64,000 nt of DNA from Streptomyces spiramyceticus. GTDB taxonomy: Bacteria > Actinomycetota > Actinomycetes > Streptomycetales > Streptomycetaceae. Positions 18,598 to 26,910 of this stretch are shown here, piece after piece. How positions within the stretch are numbered: the first letter of the stretch is position 1; every line of letters begins with the position of its first letter. Both the position numbers and the translations under genes were made by a program. The notes beneath the pieces are model-generated. The model did not search any database, had not been told where the DNA came from, and saw nothing but the letters and a program-made list of their open reading frames with translations. The stretch spans positions 1,129,001-1,193,000 of the forward strand of contig NZ_JARBAX010000001.1 of the NCBI RefSeq assembly GCF_028807635.1. The letters run 5' to 3'.

Positions 18598-19071
18598 ATG
18601 GGTGAGCAGACAGCAGTGAAGTTCCCGCAAGAGGTCATCGACGAGTACGCCTCACTCGGCGTCGACCTGCCCGCCCTCTTCTCCGCCGGACACCTCGGCA
18701 CCCGCATGGGCGTGCAGATCATCGAGGCGGCCCCGGACCGCGTCGTCGGCACCATGCCCGTAGAGGGCAACACCCAGCCGTACGGCCTGCTGCACGGCGG
18801 CGCATCCGCCGTACTCGCCGAGACCCTCGGCTCGATCGGCGCGATGCTGCACGGCGGCAGCTCCAAGCTCGCCGTCGGAGTCGACCTCAACTGCACCCAC
18901 CACCGGGGTGCCCGCAGCGGCCTGGTGACGGGTGTGGCCACGCCTGTCCACCGCGGGCGCTCCACGGCGACCTACGAGATCGTCATCACCGACGAGCACG
19001 ACAAGCGGGTCTGCACTGCCCGCCTGACCTGCATGCTGCGGGATGCGGGCGCGGGCGGGGCGACTGTCTGA
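18598..19071 (+). CDS. Hotdog-fold thioesterase (PaaI/YdiI type)
   Basis: This 157-residue protein has the PaaI-like active-site pattern LLHGGASAVLAETLGSIG (residues 63-80), with the HGG turn and the Glu of AET six residues later that acts as catalytic base in this family. VGVDLNCTHHRGARSG and the final strand VCTARLTCMLRD complete the fold. It probably hydrolyses a small aromatic or acyl-CoA. It may be co-transcribed with the YdeP gene. Confidence 0.88.
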   Translation: MGEQTAVKFPQEVIDEYASLGVDLPALFSAGHLGTRMGVQIIEAAPDRVVGTMPVEGNTQPYGLLHGGASAVLAETLGSIGAMLHGGSSKLAVGVDLNCTHHRGARSGLVTGVATPVHRGRSTATYEIVITDEHDKRVCTARLTCMLRDAGAGGATV

Positions 19072-19276
19072 CGAGGAGCAGCGGTCCGGCGCCCGCGAAC
19101 CGGGCTCCGGGCCGGGCTCCGGGCCGTAAAATCCGCTCAACTTCCCCTCCACAACAGGAAACCGGTCAAGCACCGGCCAAAGAATCCCGGCACTCTTGCC
19201 GCACCGGCCACCCGCGCGCTTCACTGTCGATCACCCCCACAGGAGAACCCCCGTCCCGCGCAACGAAGGGCTTCTC

Positions 19277-20155
19277 TTGACTGCCATACCCGTACGTCTG
19301 AGTACCGTCACCGCCGCGGCCTGCGCCCTCGTCCTCGGCTCCGCCCTGCCGTCCTCGGCGATCAACTCTTACAACGCGACACCCGCACCGGAACGCACAG
19401 AGGTCGGCGCCCTGGTCGCCACCTGGGACAACGACAACAACCCGGCCACCCCCGACCGGGTCGACTGGGTCTGCTCCGGCACCATGATCGACACGGACAC
19501 CTTTCTGACCGCCGCGCACTGCACCACCGACTGGCCGGCGAACGTGAAGTTCTACGTCTCCCTCGACCAGGACGTACAGGGCGCACTCGACAAGGCCTCC
19601 GCCGCCCACCCCGACGACCCCGCGGCCGTCGCGAAGGCCGTCGCTGTCCAGGGCGACGCCCACAATCACCCCCACTACCCCGGCCCGGCCTCGGACACCC
19701 ATGACATCTCGGTGGTCGAGCTCCCCGCCTCCCAGGTCAAGGCACGCTGGTCGTTCACGCCCGCGTCCCTCCCCAAGGCCGGAGCCCTCGGCGCACTGGG
19801 CCCGCAGGGGCTGAAGGACACCTCATTCTTCGTCGCGGGCTACGGCACCCAGGAAGCCCAGCGAGGCCCCGGCGGCCACACCCACCCCGGCGGCGGTGTC
19901 CGAATGAAGGCCCCGGTCACATATGACGCACTCAACGACGCCTGGCTGCGCCTAGCCATGACCGCGCCGCAAGGCAACGGTGGCGCCTGTTACGGCGACT
20001 CCGGCGGCCCGAACTTCGCCACGCTGGGCGGCAAGATCACCCTGGTCGCCACCACGATCACCGGCGACACCCCGTGCTACGCCACGAACGTCACGTACCG
20101 CCTGGACACGCCTGGCGCCCGCGCCTTCCTTTCCCCGTTCGCAAAACTGCCGTAA
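19277..20155 (+). CDS. Secreted trypsin-like serine protease
   Basis: The 292-residue precursor starts at TTG 19277 with GAAGGG nine bases upstream. A hydrophobic signal peptide (LSTVTAAACALVLGSALPSSA) covers about residues 6-27. The catalytic triad is readable: His in FLTAAHC, Asp in DTHDISVVEL, and Ser in CYGDSGGPNF. It lacks the canonical IVGG start of mature trypsins, and the stretch before the His carries extra Asp/Asn-rich sequence, so it is a divergent chymotrypsin-fold protease. It stands alone on the plus strand. Confidence 0.88.
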   Translation: MTAIPVRLSTVTAAACALVLGSALPSSAINSYNATPAPERTEVGALVATWDNDNNPATPDRVDWVCSGTMIDTDTFLTAAHCTTDWPANVKFYVSLDQDVQGALDKASAAHPDDPAAVAKAVAVQGDAHNHPHYPGPASDTHDISVVELPASQVKARWSFTPASLPKAGALGALGPQGLKDTSFFVAGYGTQEAQRGPGGHTHPGGGVRMKAPVTYDALNDAWLRLAMTAPQGNGGACYGDSGGPNFATLGGKITLVATTITGDTPCYATNVTYRLDTPGARAFLSPFAKLP

Positions 20156-20171
20156 GGCGGCGCCATGCCTG

Positions 20172-20200
20172 TTGTGTCACAGATCGTGACGACCTAGCTT
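20172..20200 (+). promoter_or_regulatory. Promoter placing the transcript start at the lipoprotein ATG
   Basis: TTGTGT (20172-20177) and TAGCTT (20195-20200) are separated by 17 bases. The initiation codon at 20207 lies where transcription should begin and has no ribosome site, so the message is probably leaderless. Confidence 0.55.
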
Positions 20201-20206
20201 TCCCTC

Positions 20207-20611
20207 ATGGGGACCAGACCGCACGCTCCGGCCAAGTACGCCGTCTGCATACTCCTGGCCGCCTCACTGGGCGTCGTGGGCTGCTCGGATTCTCCTTCGG
20301 CCCGTCAACCCACGACGCCAACCCCTGCACCACAAAAGACCTCACCCGAAGAGACATGCACAAAACTCGTCTCCTACTGGGCCAAAGAGACACTCAAGGG
20401 CAGTAAATGGTCAGGGCTCGACTGGGAACAAAAGGGCCTGTCCAACGAGCAGTACGCGATCCATGAAGAGCTCGTCGCCGCAGGCCGCGCCGAAGCGAAG
20501 CACCAAGGGCGCGAAGCGGGCCTCCGGTTGGTCGACCGCCTGGCCAAGCAGAAGTGCGCAGCCCAGAACGGCGCAACCGGCAGCTCGGAGAATTGGCGCT
20601 CGCCCGAGTGA
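20207..20611 (+). CDS. Small putative lipoprotein
   Basis: The 134-residue protein has a lipoprotein signal peptide (KYAVCILLAASLGVVGC) with the lipid-modified Cys at residue 26. A Pro/Thr linker and a helical domain of about 85 residues follow, containing two more cysteines (in EETCTKL and KQKCAAQ) that could form a disulfide. No family is recognised. The ATG has no Shine-Dalgarno sequence, and a good promoter ends six bases before it. Confidence 0.7.
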   Translation: MGTRPHAPAKYAVCILLAASLGVVGCSDSPSARQPTTPTPAPQKTSPEETCTKLVSYWAKETLKGSKWSGLDWEQKGLSNEQYAIHEELVAAGRAEAKHQGREAGLRLVDRLAKQKCAAQNGATGSSENWRSPE

Positions 20612-21151
20612 GCGTAGATCATCAGCGCCAACTCACGGATCACGCACAGCCGTTGACCCCTTCACCGCATCCCACGCCCCGGAGCATCACACCGCAGGTC
20701 ATAGTGCACAGGAACGCCTCGCGACCACGGGGCCCAGCCTCCCCTGATGTAACGCTGCGTAATAAGGATGCAATCGAGAATCCGTGCGTCGCGATCAACG
20801 TCGGCCGCGTCGGCGATCTCGCTAGTACCCTTCAGGCCATTTGTCCGCTCACGGCCTCAAGATCGCGTCAAGCGCCACAGCGGAACTGCACGTTCTCAGC
20901 ATGTGGGCTATTCCCGCGGCGAAATTATCGACTGTTCTGTCCACACTGACCCGCCCAGCGTTGGCCTTGGCATAACAAGAGAGTCACATCCTGACTTCAC
21001 ACCTCCACGACCCCTCCACCTCCGCCTAGAGTCACGGCCAGTCACCGCGTCCGCCGGGCGCGTCTGCTGCACGGCCCTGTATCGACCAGTACGGCCCGGC
21101 GATCGTCACGGCACCTCAGCAGAGGAGGCCGCGCCAGGGAAAGGACTTTTC
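20612..21151. other. 540-bp gene-free region upstream of the liv operon
   Basis: There is no convincing gene here. Its composition is less GC-biased than its neighbours and there is no codon-position pattern. It must contain the promoter of the liv operon. TAGAGT at about 21028-21033 could be a -10 element, but I find no matching -35. The reading frame that extends upstream from livK has no Streptomyces codon use and is rejected. Confidence 0.5.
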
Positions 21152-22381
21152 GTGCGACACCGTTCTTTGCTCATACTCACCACAGTGCTGACCACCGGAG
21201 CACTGACGCTCACCGCTTGTGGGTCGCGCGACGACAACAAGGGCGGCGGCGACAGCGGCAAGACCACCGTCGTCATCGGTGTCGACGCACCACTGACCGG
21301 CTCCCTCTCCGCGCTCGGCCAGGGCATCAAGAACTCCGTGGACCTCGCGGCCAAGACCGCGAACAAGAACAACGAAGTCCCCGGCGTCGAGTTCAAGATC
21401 GAAGCCCTCGACGACCAGGCCGTCCCGGCCTCCGGCCAGTCGAACGCCACCAAGCTTGTCGGCAACCAGGACGTCATCGGCGTCGTCGGCCCGCTGAACT
21501 CCGGCGTCGCCCAGTCGATGCAGGGCGTCTTCGAGAAGGCCGACGTCGCCCAGGTCTCCCCGGCCAACACCAACCCGGCACTGAGCCAGGGCGACAACTG
21601 GGCCAAGGGCGAGCTGAAGCGTCCGTTCAAGACGTACTTCAGGACCGCCGCCACGGACGTCGTCCAGGGCAAGTTCGCCGCGCAGTACCTGTACAACGAC
21701 GCGAAGAAGAAGAAGGTCTACGTCGTCGACGACAAGCAGACCTACGGCGCCGGCCTCGCCGCCATCTTCTCCGCCGAATTCAAGCGGCTCGGCGGCAAGG
21801 TCGTCGGCACCGACCACGTCACGGTGAAGGAGACGGACTTCTCCAGCACCGCCGACAAGGTCAAGTCGTCGAAGGCGGACTCCGTCTACTTCGGTGGCCA
21901 GTACCCCGAGGGCGGCCTGCTCTCCGACCAGATCAAGAAGACCGGCGCCAAGATCCCCACCATGGGCGGCGACGGCATCTACGACCCGGCCTTCATCAGC
22001 GCCTCCGGCGTGGCGAACGACGGTGACTTCGCGACCTCCATCGGCTACCCGGTCGAGAAGCTCCCGACCGCCAAGAAGTTCATCGCCGACTACGAGGCCG
22101 CCAAGTACAAGGACCCGTACGCGGCCTACGGCGGCTACTCCTACGACGCCGGCTGGGCCATCATCCAGGCCGTCAAGGCCGTCGTCGCAGACAACGGCGG
22201 CAAGCTGCCGGACGACGCGCGCGCCAAGGTCGTCGAGGCCATGGGCAAGGTCGCCTTCGACGGTGTGACCGGCAAGGTCGCCTTCGACCAGTACGGCGAC
22301 ACCACGAACAAGCAGCTCACCGTCTACAAGGTCGAAGGCAAGGTCTGGAAGGACGTCAAGTCCGCCACCTTCAAGGACTGA
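21152..22381 (+). CDS. livK: Branched-chain amino-acid ABC transporter, substrate-binding lipoprotein
   Basis: This is the extracellular binding protein of a leucine/isoleucine/valine-type ABC importer. The 409-residue precursor starts at GTG 21152 with AAAGGA upstream. The lipobox LTAC places the lipid anchor at Cys 23. A periplasmic-binding type I domain follows (VVIGVDAPLTGSLSALGQGI near residue 40, VIGVVGPLNSGVAQSM near 110). It is the first gene of a five-gene operon. A perfect 14-bp hairpin separates it from livH and may raise its expression relative to the permeases. Confidence 0.95.
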   Translation: MRHRSLLILTTVLTTGALTLTACGSRDDNKGGGDSGKTTVVIGVDAPLTGSLSALGQGIKNSVDLAAKTANKNNEVPGVEFKIEALDDQAVPASGQSNATKLVGNQDVIGVVGPLNSGVAQSMQGVFEKADVAQVSPANTNPALSQGDNWAKGELKRPFKTYFRTAATDVVQGKFAAQYLYNDAKKKKVYVVDDKQTYGAGLAAIFSAEFKRLGGKVVGTDHVTVKETDFSSTADKVKSSKADSVYFGGQYPEGGLLSDQIKKTGAKIPTMGGDGIYDPAFISASGVANDGDFATSIGYPVEKLPTAKKFIADYEAAKYKDPYAAYGGYSYDAGWAIIQAVKAVVADNGGKLPDDARAKVVEAMGKVAFDGVTGKVAFDQYGDTTNKQLTVYKVEGKVWKDVKSATFKD

Positions 22382-22431
22382 GCCACCGCACCACCCGCTC
22401 CGCCCGCGCCACACGCTCCACCTGATCAAAA

Positions 22432-22463
22432 CCGCGCGAGGGCGCAACAGCGCCCTCGCGCGG
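22432..22463 (+). promoter_or_regulatory. Intercistronic hairpin between livK and livH
   Basis: CCGCGCGAGGGCGC and its exact complement form a 14-bp stem around AACA. It is not followed by a U tract. It lies 50 bp after the livK stop and 34 bp before livH, a place where such structures stabilise the upstream mRNA or partly terminate transcription. Confidence 0.7.
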
Positions 22464-22497
22464 AGTCATATCCGACAAGCTCATCGGAGGCCCTGCG

Positions 22498-23430
22498 GTG
22501 CACGAACTGCCGCAACAGCTGGCCAACGGCCTTGCACTCGGCGCCCTTTATGGCCTCATAGCCATCGGGTACACCATGGTGTACGGCATCGTCCAGCTCA
22601 TCAACTTCGCCCACGGCGAGATCTTCATGATCGGGGGCTTCGGCGCCCTCACCGCCTACATCGTGCTCCCCAGCGGAACGTCGCTTCTCGTGGCCATCCC
22701 GCTCATGATCGTCGGTGGCGCAATCGCCTCCGTCGCGGTCGCCACCGCCGCGGAACGCTTCGCCTACCGACCGCTGCGCGGCGCGCCCAGGCTGGCCCCG
22801 CTCATCACCGCAATCGGCCTCTCGATTGTTCTCCAGCAGCTTGTCTGGGGCTTCTACCCCGACGCGAAGAAGCCGCGCAGCTTCCCCGAGTTCCAGGGCG
22901 AGTCGTTCAAGCTGTTCGACAACCTGTACCTCCAACGCGCCGACGCCTTCGTCCTCGTCCTCGCCCCCCTGTGCATGCTCGCCCTCGGCCTCTTCGTCGC
23001 CAAGAGCCGCAGCGGCCGCGCCATGCAGGCCACCGCGCAGGACCGCGACACGGCGAAGCTGATGGGCATCAACACCGACCGCATCATCGTGATGGCCTTC
23101 GCCATCGGCGCCGCGTTCGCCGCCGTCGCCGCCGTCGCGTACGGCCTCGACAAGGGCCAGATCAACTTCGAGATGGGCTTCATCCTCGGGCTCAAGGCCT
23201 TCACCGCCGCCGTCCTCGGCGGCATCGGCAACATCTACGGAGCCATGGTCGGCGGAGTCGTCCTCGGCCTCGCGGAATCCCTGTCGATCGCCTACATCGA
23301 AGAGATTCCCGGGATGCAGCAGCTCGGCGGCGGCGCTTGGGCCAACGTCTGGGCATTCGTACTTCTCATCGTCGTACTCCTCGTCAGGCCACAGGGCCTG
23401 CTCGGCGAGCGCGTCGCGGATCGGGCGTGA
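22498..23430 (+). CDS. livH: Branched-chain amino-acid ABC transporter permease LivH
   Basis: This is one of the two membrane subunits of the importer. The 310-residue protein starts at GTG 22498 with GGAGG nearby. It has about eight hydrophobic segments, the family-typical LANGLALGALYGLIAIGYTM at the start, and the EAA-like loop RAMQATAQDRDTAKLMGINT that contacts the ATPase. LGGIGNIYGAMVGGVVLGLAE follows. It precedes livM by five bases. Confidence 0.95.
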   Translation: MHELPQQLANGLALGALYGLIAIGYTMVYGIVQLINFAHGEIFMIGGFGALTAYIVLPSGTSLLVAIPLMIVGGAIASVAVATAAERFAYRPLRGAPRLAPLITAIGLSIVLQQLVWGFYPDAKKPRSFPEFQGESFKLFDNLYLQRADAFVLVLAPLCMLALGLFVAKSRSGRAMQATAQDRDTAKLMGINTDRIIVMAFAIGAAFAAVAAVAYGLDKGQINFEMGFILGLKAFTAAVLGGIGNIYGAMVGGVVLGLAESLSIAYIEEIPGMQQLGGGAWANVWAFVLLIVVLLVRPQGLLGERVADRA

Positions 23431-23435
23431 GAGCC

Positions 23436-25172
23436 ATGACAACCGACACCACGCAGACAGCCGAAGCCACCCCGGCGAACAGCAACTCCCGCGCCGGCCT
23501 CTTCCGTTGGCTCACCGCCGTCGGCGGCCTCGCCACCATCGCCAGCACCTTCCTGTCCTGGACCTACACGGACGAGTTCCCCGGCGACCTCACCGTCTAC
23601 GGATACCCCGGCGGCCTCCAGGTCCTCACCCTCGTCGCAGGCCTGCTCACCACCCTGTACGCCCTGGCCTCGCTCGACATCAAGGGCCTGCGCTGGCTGG
23701 CGCCCACCGGCACCACCCAAGCCCTGCGACTGCTCGCCCTCGGCGCCCTCGGCACCACCTGGTTCACGGTCATCGCCATCGCCGTCGAACTCGGCGGCGT
23801 CGTCAACCTCGAACCGGGCGGCTTCGTCGCAGCCGTAGCCACAGTCATCCCCGTCGCCGCGGCATTCCAGCTCCCCGACGACACCCGCAAGGCCCGGCGC
23901 CCCAAGGAACTCCCCTCCTGGGCCGAGATCCTGATCATCGTCGCCGCCTTCGGCATCGGCCTGTTCGTCGTCACCTACGGCATCGACACCGAGTACGCCG
24001 AACTCTTCACCGGCTACCTGATCACCGCCGGCTTCGCCGTCACCGCGCTCTTCAAGGCCGGCCTCATGGCACGGCTCTCGGCCATCACCACGAAGTACCG
24101 CTCCATCTCCGTGGCAGCCGCCTTCGTCGCCGCAGCAGCCTTCCCGTTCACCCAGAACACCGACCAGTTCACCCTCATCGCGGTCAACATCCTCATCTTC
24201 GCGACCGTCGCACTCGGGCTGAACATCGTCGTCGGCCTCGCCGGACTCCTCGACCTCGGATACGTCGCCTTCCTCGGCGTCGGCGCGTACACCGCCGCCC
24301 TGGTCTCGGGCACGACCGCCTCCGCCTTCGACGTCCAGTTCCCCTTCTGGGCCTCCGTCCTCACCGGCGGCGCCGTCTCCCTGATCTTCGGCGTCGTCAT
24401 CGGTGCCCCGACCCTGCGACTGCGCGGCGACTACCTCGCCATCGTCACCCTCGGCTTCGGCGAGATCTTCCGCATCACCGTCGGCAACCTCGACGGCGTA
24501 TCCGGACCGCAGGTCACCAACGGCCCCAACGGCGTACCAAACGTCCCCGACCTCGTCTTCTTCGGATACGACTTCGGCGAATCCCACTCCATCGGCGGCT
24601 TCGAACTCGGGTCGTACGCCAACTACTACCTGCTGATGCTGCTCGCGATGATCCTCGTGATCCTCGTCTTCAGCCGCGCAGGCAGCTCCCGCATCGGCCG
24701 CGCCTGGGTCGCCATCCGCGAGGACGAGACCGCCGCCACCGCCATGGGCATCAACGGCTTCCGGGTCAAGCTCATCGCCTTCGCCCTGGGCGCCACCCTC
24801 GCCGGCCTGGCCGGCACAGTCCAGGCACACGTCCAGAGCACCGTGGTCCCGGAGATGTACGTCTTCGCAGGCCCCGTACCGCCCAACTCCGCCTTCCTCC
24901 TCGCCGCCGTCATCCTCGGCGGCATGGGAACCATCAGCGGACCCCTCATCGGCGCCACGCTTCTGTACATGATCCCGGCCAAGCTGCAGTTCCTCCAGGA
25001 CTACCAGCTGCTCGGCTTCGGCATCGCGCTGATCCTGCTCATGCGCTTCCGCCCCGAAGGCCTCATCGCCAACCGGCGCGCCCAGCTCGAGTACCACGAG
25101 ACCGACCAACTCGACGTACCGGACAAAGGCCTGACCGACTCCGGCGTCGGCATCACGAAGGCGGGGGCGTGA
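23436..25172 (+). CDS. livM: Branched-chain amino-acid ABC transporter permease LivM, N-terminally extended
   Basis: This is the second membrane subunit. The protein is 578 residues from ATG 23436, clearly longer than typical LivM (about 320-430). The LivM core lies in the C-terminal half: GLNIVVGLAGLLDLGYVAFL near residue 265, LRLRGDYLAIVTLGFGEIFR near 330, and the coupling loop GRAWVAIREDETAATAMGIN near 420. The first 230 residues add about five to six more membrane segments, as known in some actinobacterial members. It overlaps the livG start (GTGA) if the GTG at 25169 is used. Confidence 0.94.
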   Translation: MTTDTTQTAEATPANSNSRAGLFRWLTAVGGLATIASTFLSWTYTDEFPGDLTVYGYPGGLQVLTLVAGLLTTLYALASLDIKGLRWLAPTGTTQALRLLALGALGTTWFTVIAIAVELGGVVNLEPGGFVAAVATVIPVAAAFQLPDDTRKARRPKELPSWAEILIIVAAFGIGLFVVTYGIDTEYAELFTGYLITAGFAVTALFKAGLMARLSAITTKYRSISVAAAFVAAAAFPFTQNTDQFTLIAVNILIFATVALGLNIVVGLAGLLDLGYVAFLGVGAYTAALVSGTTASAFDVQFPFWASVLTGGAVSLIFGVVIGAPTLRLRGDYLAIVTLGFGEIFRITVGNLDGVSGPQVTNGPNGVPNVPDLVFFGYDFGESHSIGGFELGSYANYYLLMLLAMILVILVFSRAGSSRIGRAWVAIREDETAATAMGINGFRVKLIAFALGATLAGLAGTVQAHVQSTVVPEMYVFAGPVPPNSAFLLAAVILGGMGTISGPLIGATLLYMIPAKLQFLQDYQLLGFGIALILLMRFRPEGLIANRRAQLEYHETDQLDVPDKGLTDSGVGITKAGA

Positions 25173-25177
25173 ACGAC

Positions 25178-26092
25178 ATGACGACCACCACCGAGAACAC
25201 CACCGAAACCGCCGAGACCACCACGGTCCTGGACGCCAGCGGCGTCACCATGCGCTTCGGCGGCCTCACCGCCGTACGCTCGGTCGACCTCAAGGTCAAC
25301 GCCGGCGAGATCGTCGGCCTCATCGGCCCCAACGGCGCAGGCAAGACCACCTTCTTCAACTGCCTCACCGGGCTGTACGTCCCCACCGAAGGCAAGGTCT
25401 CCTACAAGGGCACCGTCCTGCCGCCCAAGCCCCACCTCGTCACCCAGGCAGGCATCGCCCGCACCTTCCAGAACATCCGGCTCTTCGCCAACATGACCGT
25501 CCTGGAAAACGTCCTCGTCGGACGCCACACCAGGACCAAGGAAGGCCTCTGGTCCGCCCTCCTGCGCGGCCCCGGCTTCAAGAAAGCCGAAGCCGCCTCC
25601 CACAAGCGGGCCATGGAACTACTCGAATTCATCGGCCTGGAGAGCAAGGCCGACCACCTCGCCCGCAACCTCCCCTACGGCGAACAGCGCAAGCTCGAAA
25701 TCGCACGCGCCCTCGCCAGCGACCCCGGCCTGCTGCTCCTCGACGAGCCCACCGCCGGCATGAACCCGCAAGAAACCCGGGTCACCGAAGAGCTCATCTT
25801 CGCCATCCGGGACCAGGGCATCGCCGTACTCGTCATCGAGCACGACATGCGCTTCATCTTCAACCTCTGCGACCGCGTCGCCTGCCTGGTCCAGGGCGAG
25901 AAGCTCGTCGAAGGCACCCCCGCCGTCGTCCAGGGCGACGAGCGGGTGGTCGCCGCCTACCTCGGTACGCCGTTCGAAGGCGCACCGGGCGCGGAAGAGG
26001 CCGCCGAAGTCGAAGCGGCCGAAGAAGCGCAGAGCACCGACAGCACCACCAGCAAGACCAGCACCACCAGCCCGGAAGGGGAAACCCAGTGA
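25178..26092 (+). CDS. livG: Branched-chain amino-acid ABC transporter ATPase LivG
   Basis: This is an ATP-binding subunit of about 304 residues. Walker A is GPNGAGKTTFF, the signature region reads LPYGEQRKLEIARAL (the LivG/LivF variant of LSGGQ), Walker B is LLLLDEPTAGMNP, and the H-loop is VIEHDM. The Asp/Glu/Thr/Ser-rich C-terminal tail of about 40 residues (after AYLGTPFEG) is an addition of unknown purpose. ATG 25178 is my choice; GTG 25169, three codons earlier and overlapping the livM stop, is equally possible. It overlaps livF by four bases (GTGA). Confidence 0.95.
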   Translation: MTTTTENTTETAETTTVLDASGVTMRFGGLTAVRSVDLKVNAGEIVGLIGPNGAGKTTFFNCLTGLYVPTEGKVSYKGTVLPPKPHLVTQAGIARTFQNIRLFANMTVLENVLVGRHTRTKEGLWSALLRGPGFKKAEAASHKRAMELLEFIGLESKADHLARNLPYGEQRKLEIARALASDPGLLLLDEPTAGMNPQETRVTEELIFAIRDQGIAVLVIEHDMRFIFNLCDRVACLVQGEKLVEGTPAVVQGDERVVAAYLGTPFEGAPGAEEAAEVEAAEEAQSTDSTTSKTSTTSPEGETQ

Positions 26093-26805
26093 CCGCTCTC
26101 CTCGAGGTCGAGGACCTCAGGGTCGCCTACGGCAAGATCGAAGCCGTCAAGGGCATCTCCTTCAGCGTCGAAGCCGGCCAGGTCGTCACCCTCATCGGCA
26201 CCAACGGTGCGGGCAAGACCACCACCCTGCGGACACTGTCCGGGCTGCTCAAGCCCTCCGGCGGCCGGATCACCTTCGACGGCAAACCGCTGAGCGGAGT
26301 CCCCGCTCACAAGATCGTGTCCCTGGGGCTGGCCCACTCCCCCGAAGGCAGGCACATCTTCCCGCGCCTCACCATCACAGAAAACCTCCAACTCGGAGCG
26401 TTCCTGCGGACGGACAAGGCAGGCATCGAGAAGGACATCCAGCGCGCCTACGACCTCTTCCCCATCCTGGGCGAACGCCGGAAGCAGGCCGCGGGCACCC
26501 TCTCGGGCGGCGAACAGCAGATGCTGGCCATGGGACGCGCACTCATGTCCCAGCCCAAGCTCCTGATGCTCGACGAGCCGTCAATGGGCCTCTCCCCGAT
26601 CATGATGCAGAAGATCATGGAGACCATCGTCGAGCTCAAGGCACAGGGCACCACCATCCTGCTCGTCGAGCAGAACGCCCAGGCCGCCCTTTCGCTGGCG
26701 GACGAGGCGCACGTCATGGAGGTCGGCACCATCAAGCTCTCCGGCCCCGGCCATGAGCTGCTCCACGACGAGTCCGTCCGCAAGACGTACCTCGGCGAGG
26801 ACTGA
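26089..26805 (+). CDS. livF: Branched-chain amino-acid ABC transporter ATPase LivF
   Basis: This is the second ATP-binding subunit, at 238 residues of standard length. Walker A is GTNGAGKTTTL, the signature motif LSGGEQQMLAMGRAL, Walker B LLMLDEPSMGLSP and the H-loop VEQNAQ, as in LivF proteins. The GTG start at 26089 overlaps the livG stop, indicating translational coupling. It is the last gene of the operon, followed 14 bp later by the large palindrome. Confidence 0.96.
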   Translation: MTALLEVEDLRVAYGKIEAVKGISFSVEAGQVVTLIGTNGAGKTTTLRTLSGLLKPSGGRITFDGKPLSGVPAHKIVSLGLAHSPEGRHIFPRLTITENLQLGAFLRTDKAGIEKDIQRAYDLFPILGERRKQAAGTLSGGEQQMLAMGRALMSQPKLLMLDEPSMGLSPIMMQKIMETIVELKAQGTTILLVEQNAQAALSLADEAHVMEVGTIKLSGPGHELLHDESVRKTYLGED

Positions 26806-26818
26806 GCCGCCCGTACGA

Positions 26819-26866
26819 ACAGCAGGAGGCCCGCACGCCGAGCTCGGCGTGCGGGCCTCCTGCTGT
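26819..26866. terminator. 48-bp perfect palindrome, convergent terminator
   Basis: Twenty-four bases on each side of the AGCT centre (26841-26844) are perfectly complementary (left arm begins ACAGCAGGAGGCCCGCACG). It sits between livF and the response regulator gene, which converge. As RNA it would form a very stable hairpin on either strand. Confidence 0.85.
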
Positions 26867-26874
26867 CCCCTACT

Positions 26875-26910
26875 TACTGCTCCTTCTACTGCTCCTTCTA
26901 CTGCTCCTTC
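26875..26910. repeat. 12-bp unit repeated three times at the end of the response regulator gene
   Basis: Three exact copies of TACTGCTCCTTC lie end to end. On the coding (minus) strand this is GAAGGAGCAGTA; each unit supplies the codons AAG GAG CAG and a TAG or TAA stop in the same frame. Only the first stop is the real gene end; the other units are duplications past it. Confidence 0.85.

Noticed and set aside
16252..18630. Long minus-strand frame opposite the YdeP-type oxidoreductase
   Set aside because: Shadow of the true gene; composition (Gly/Val/Asp-rich) is typical of antisense frames.
20768..21151. N-terminal extension of livK
   Set aside because: The lipoprotein signal begins at 21152 behind a clear ribosome site; the extension has atypical codon use.
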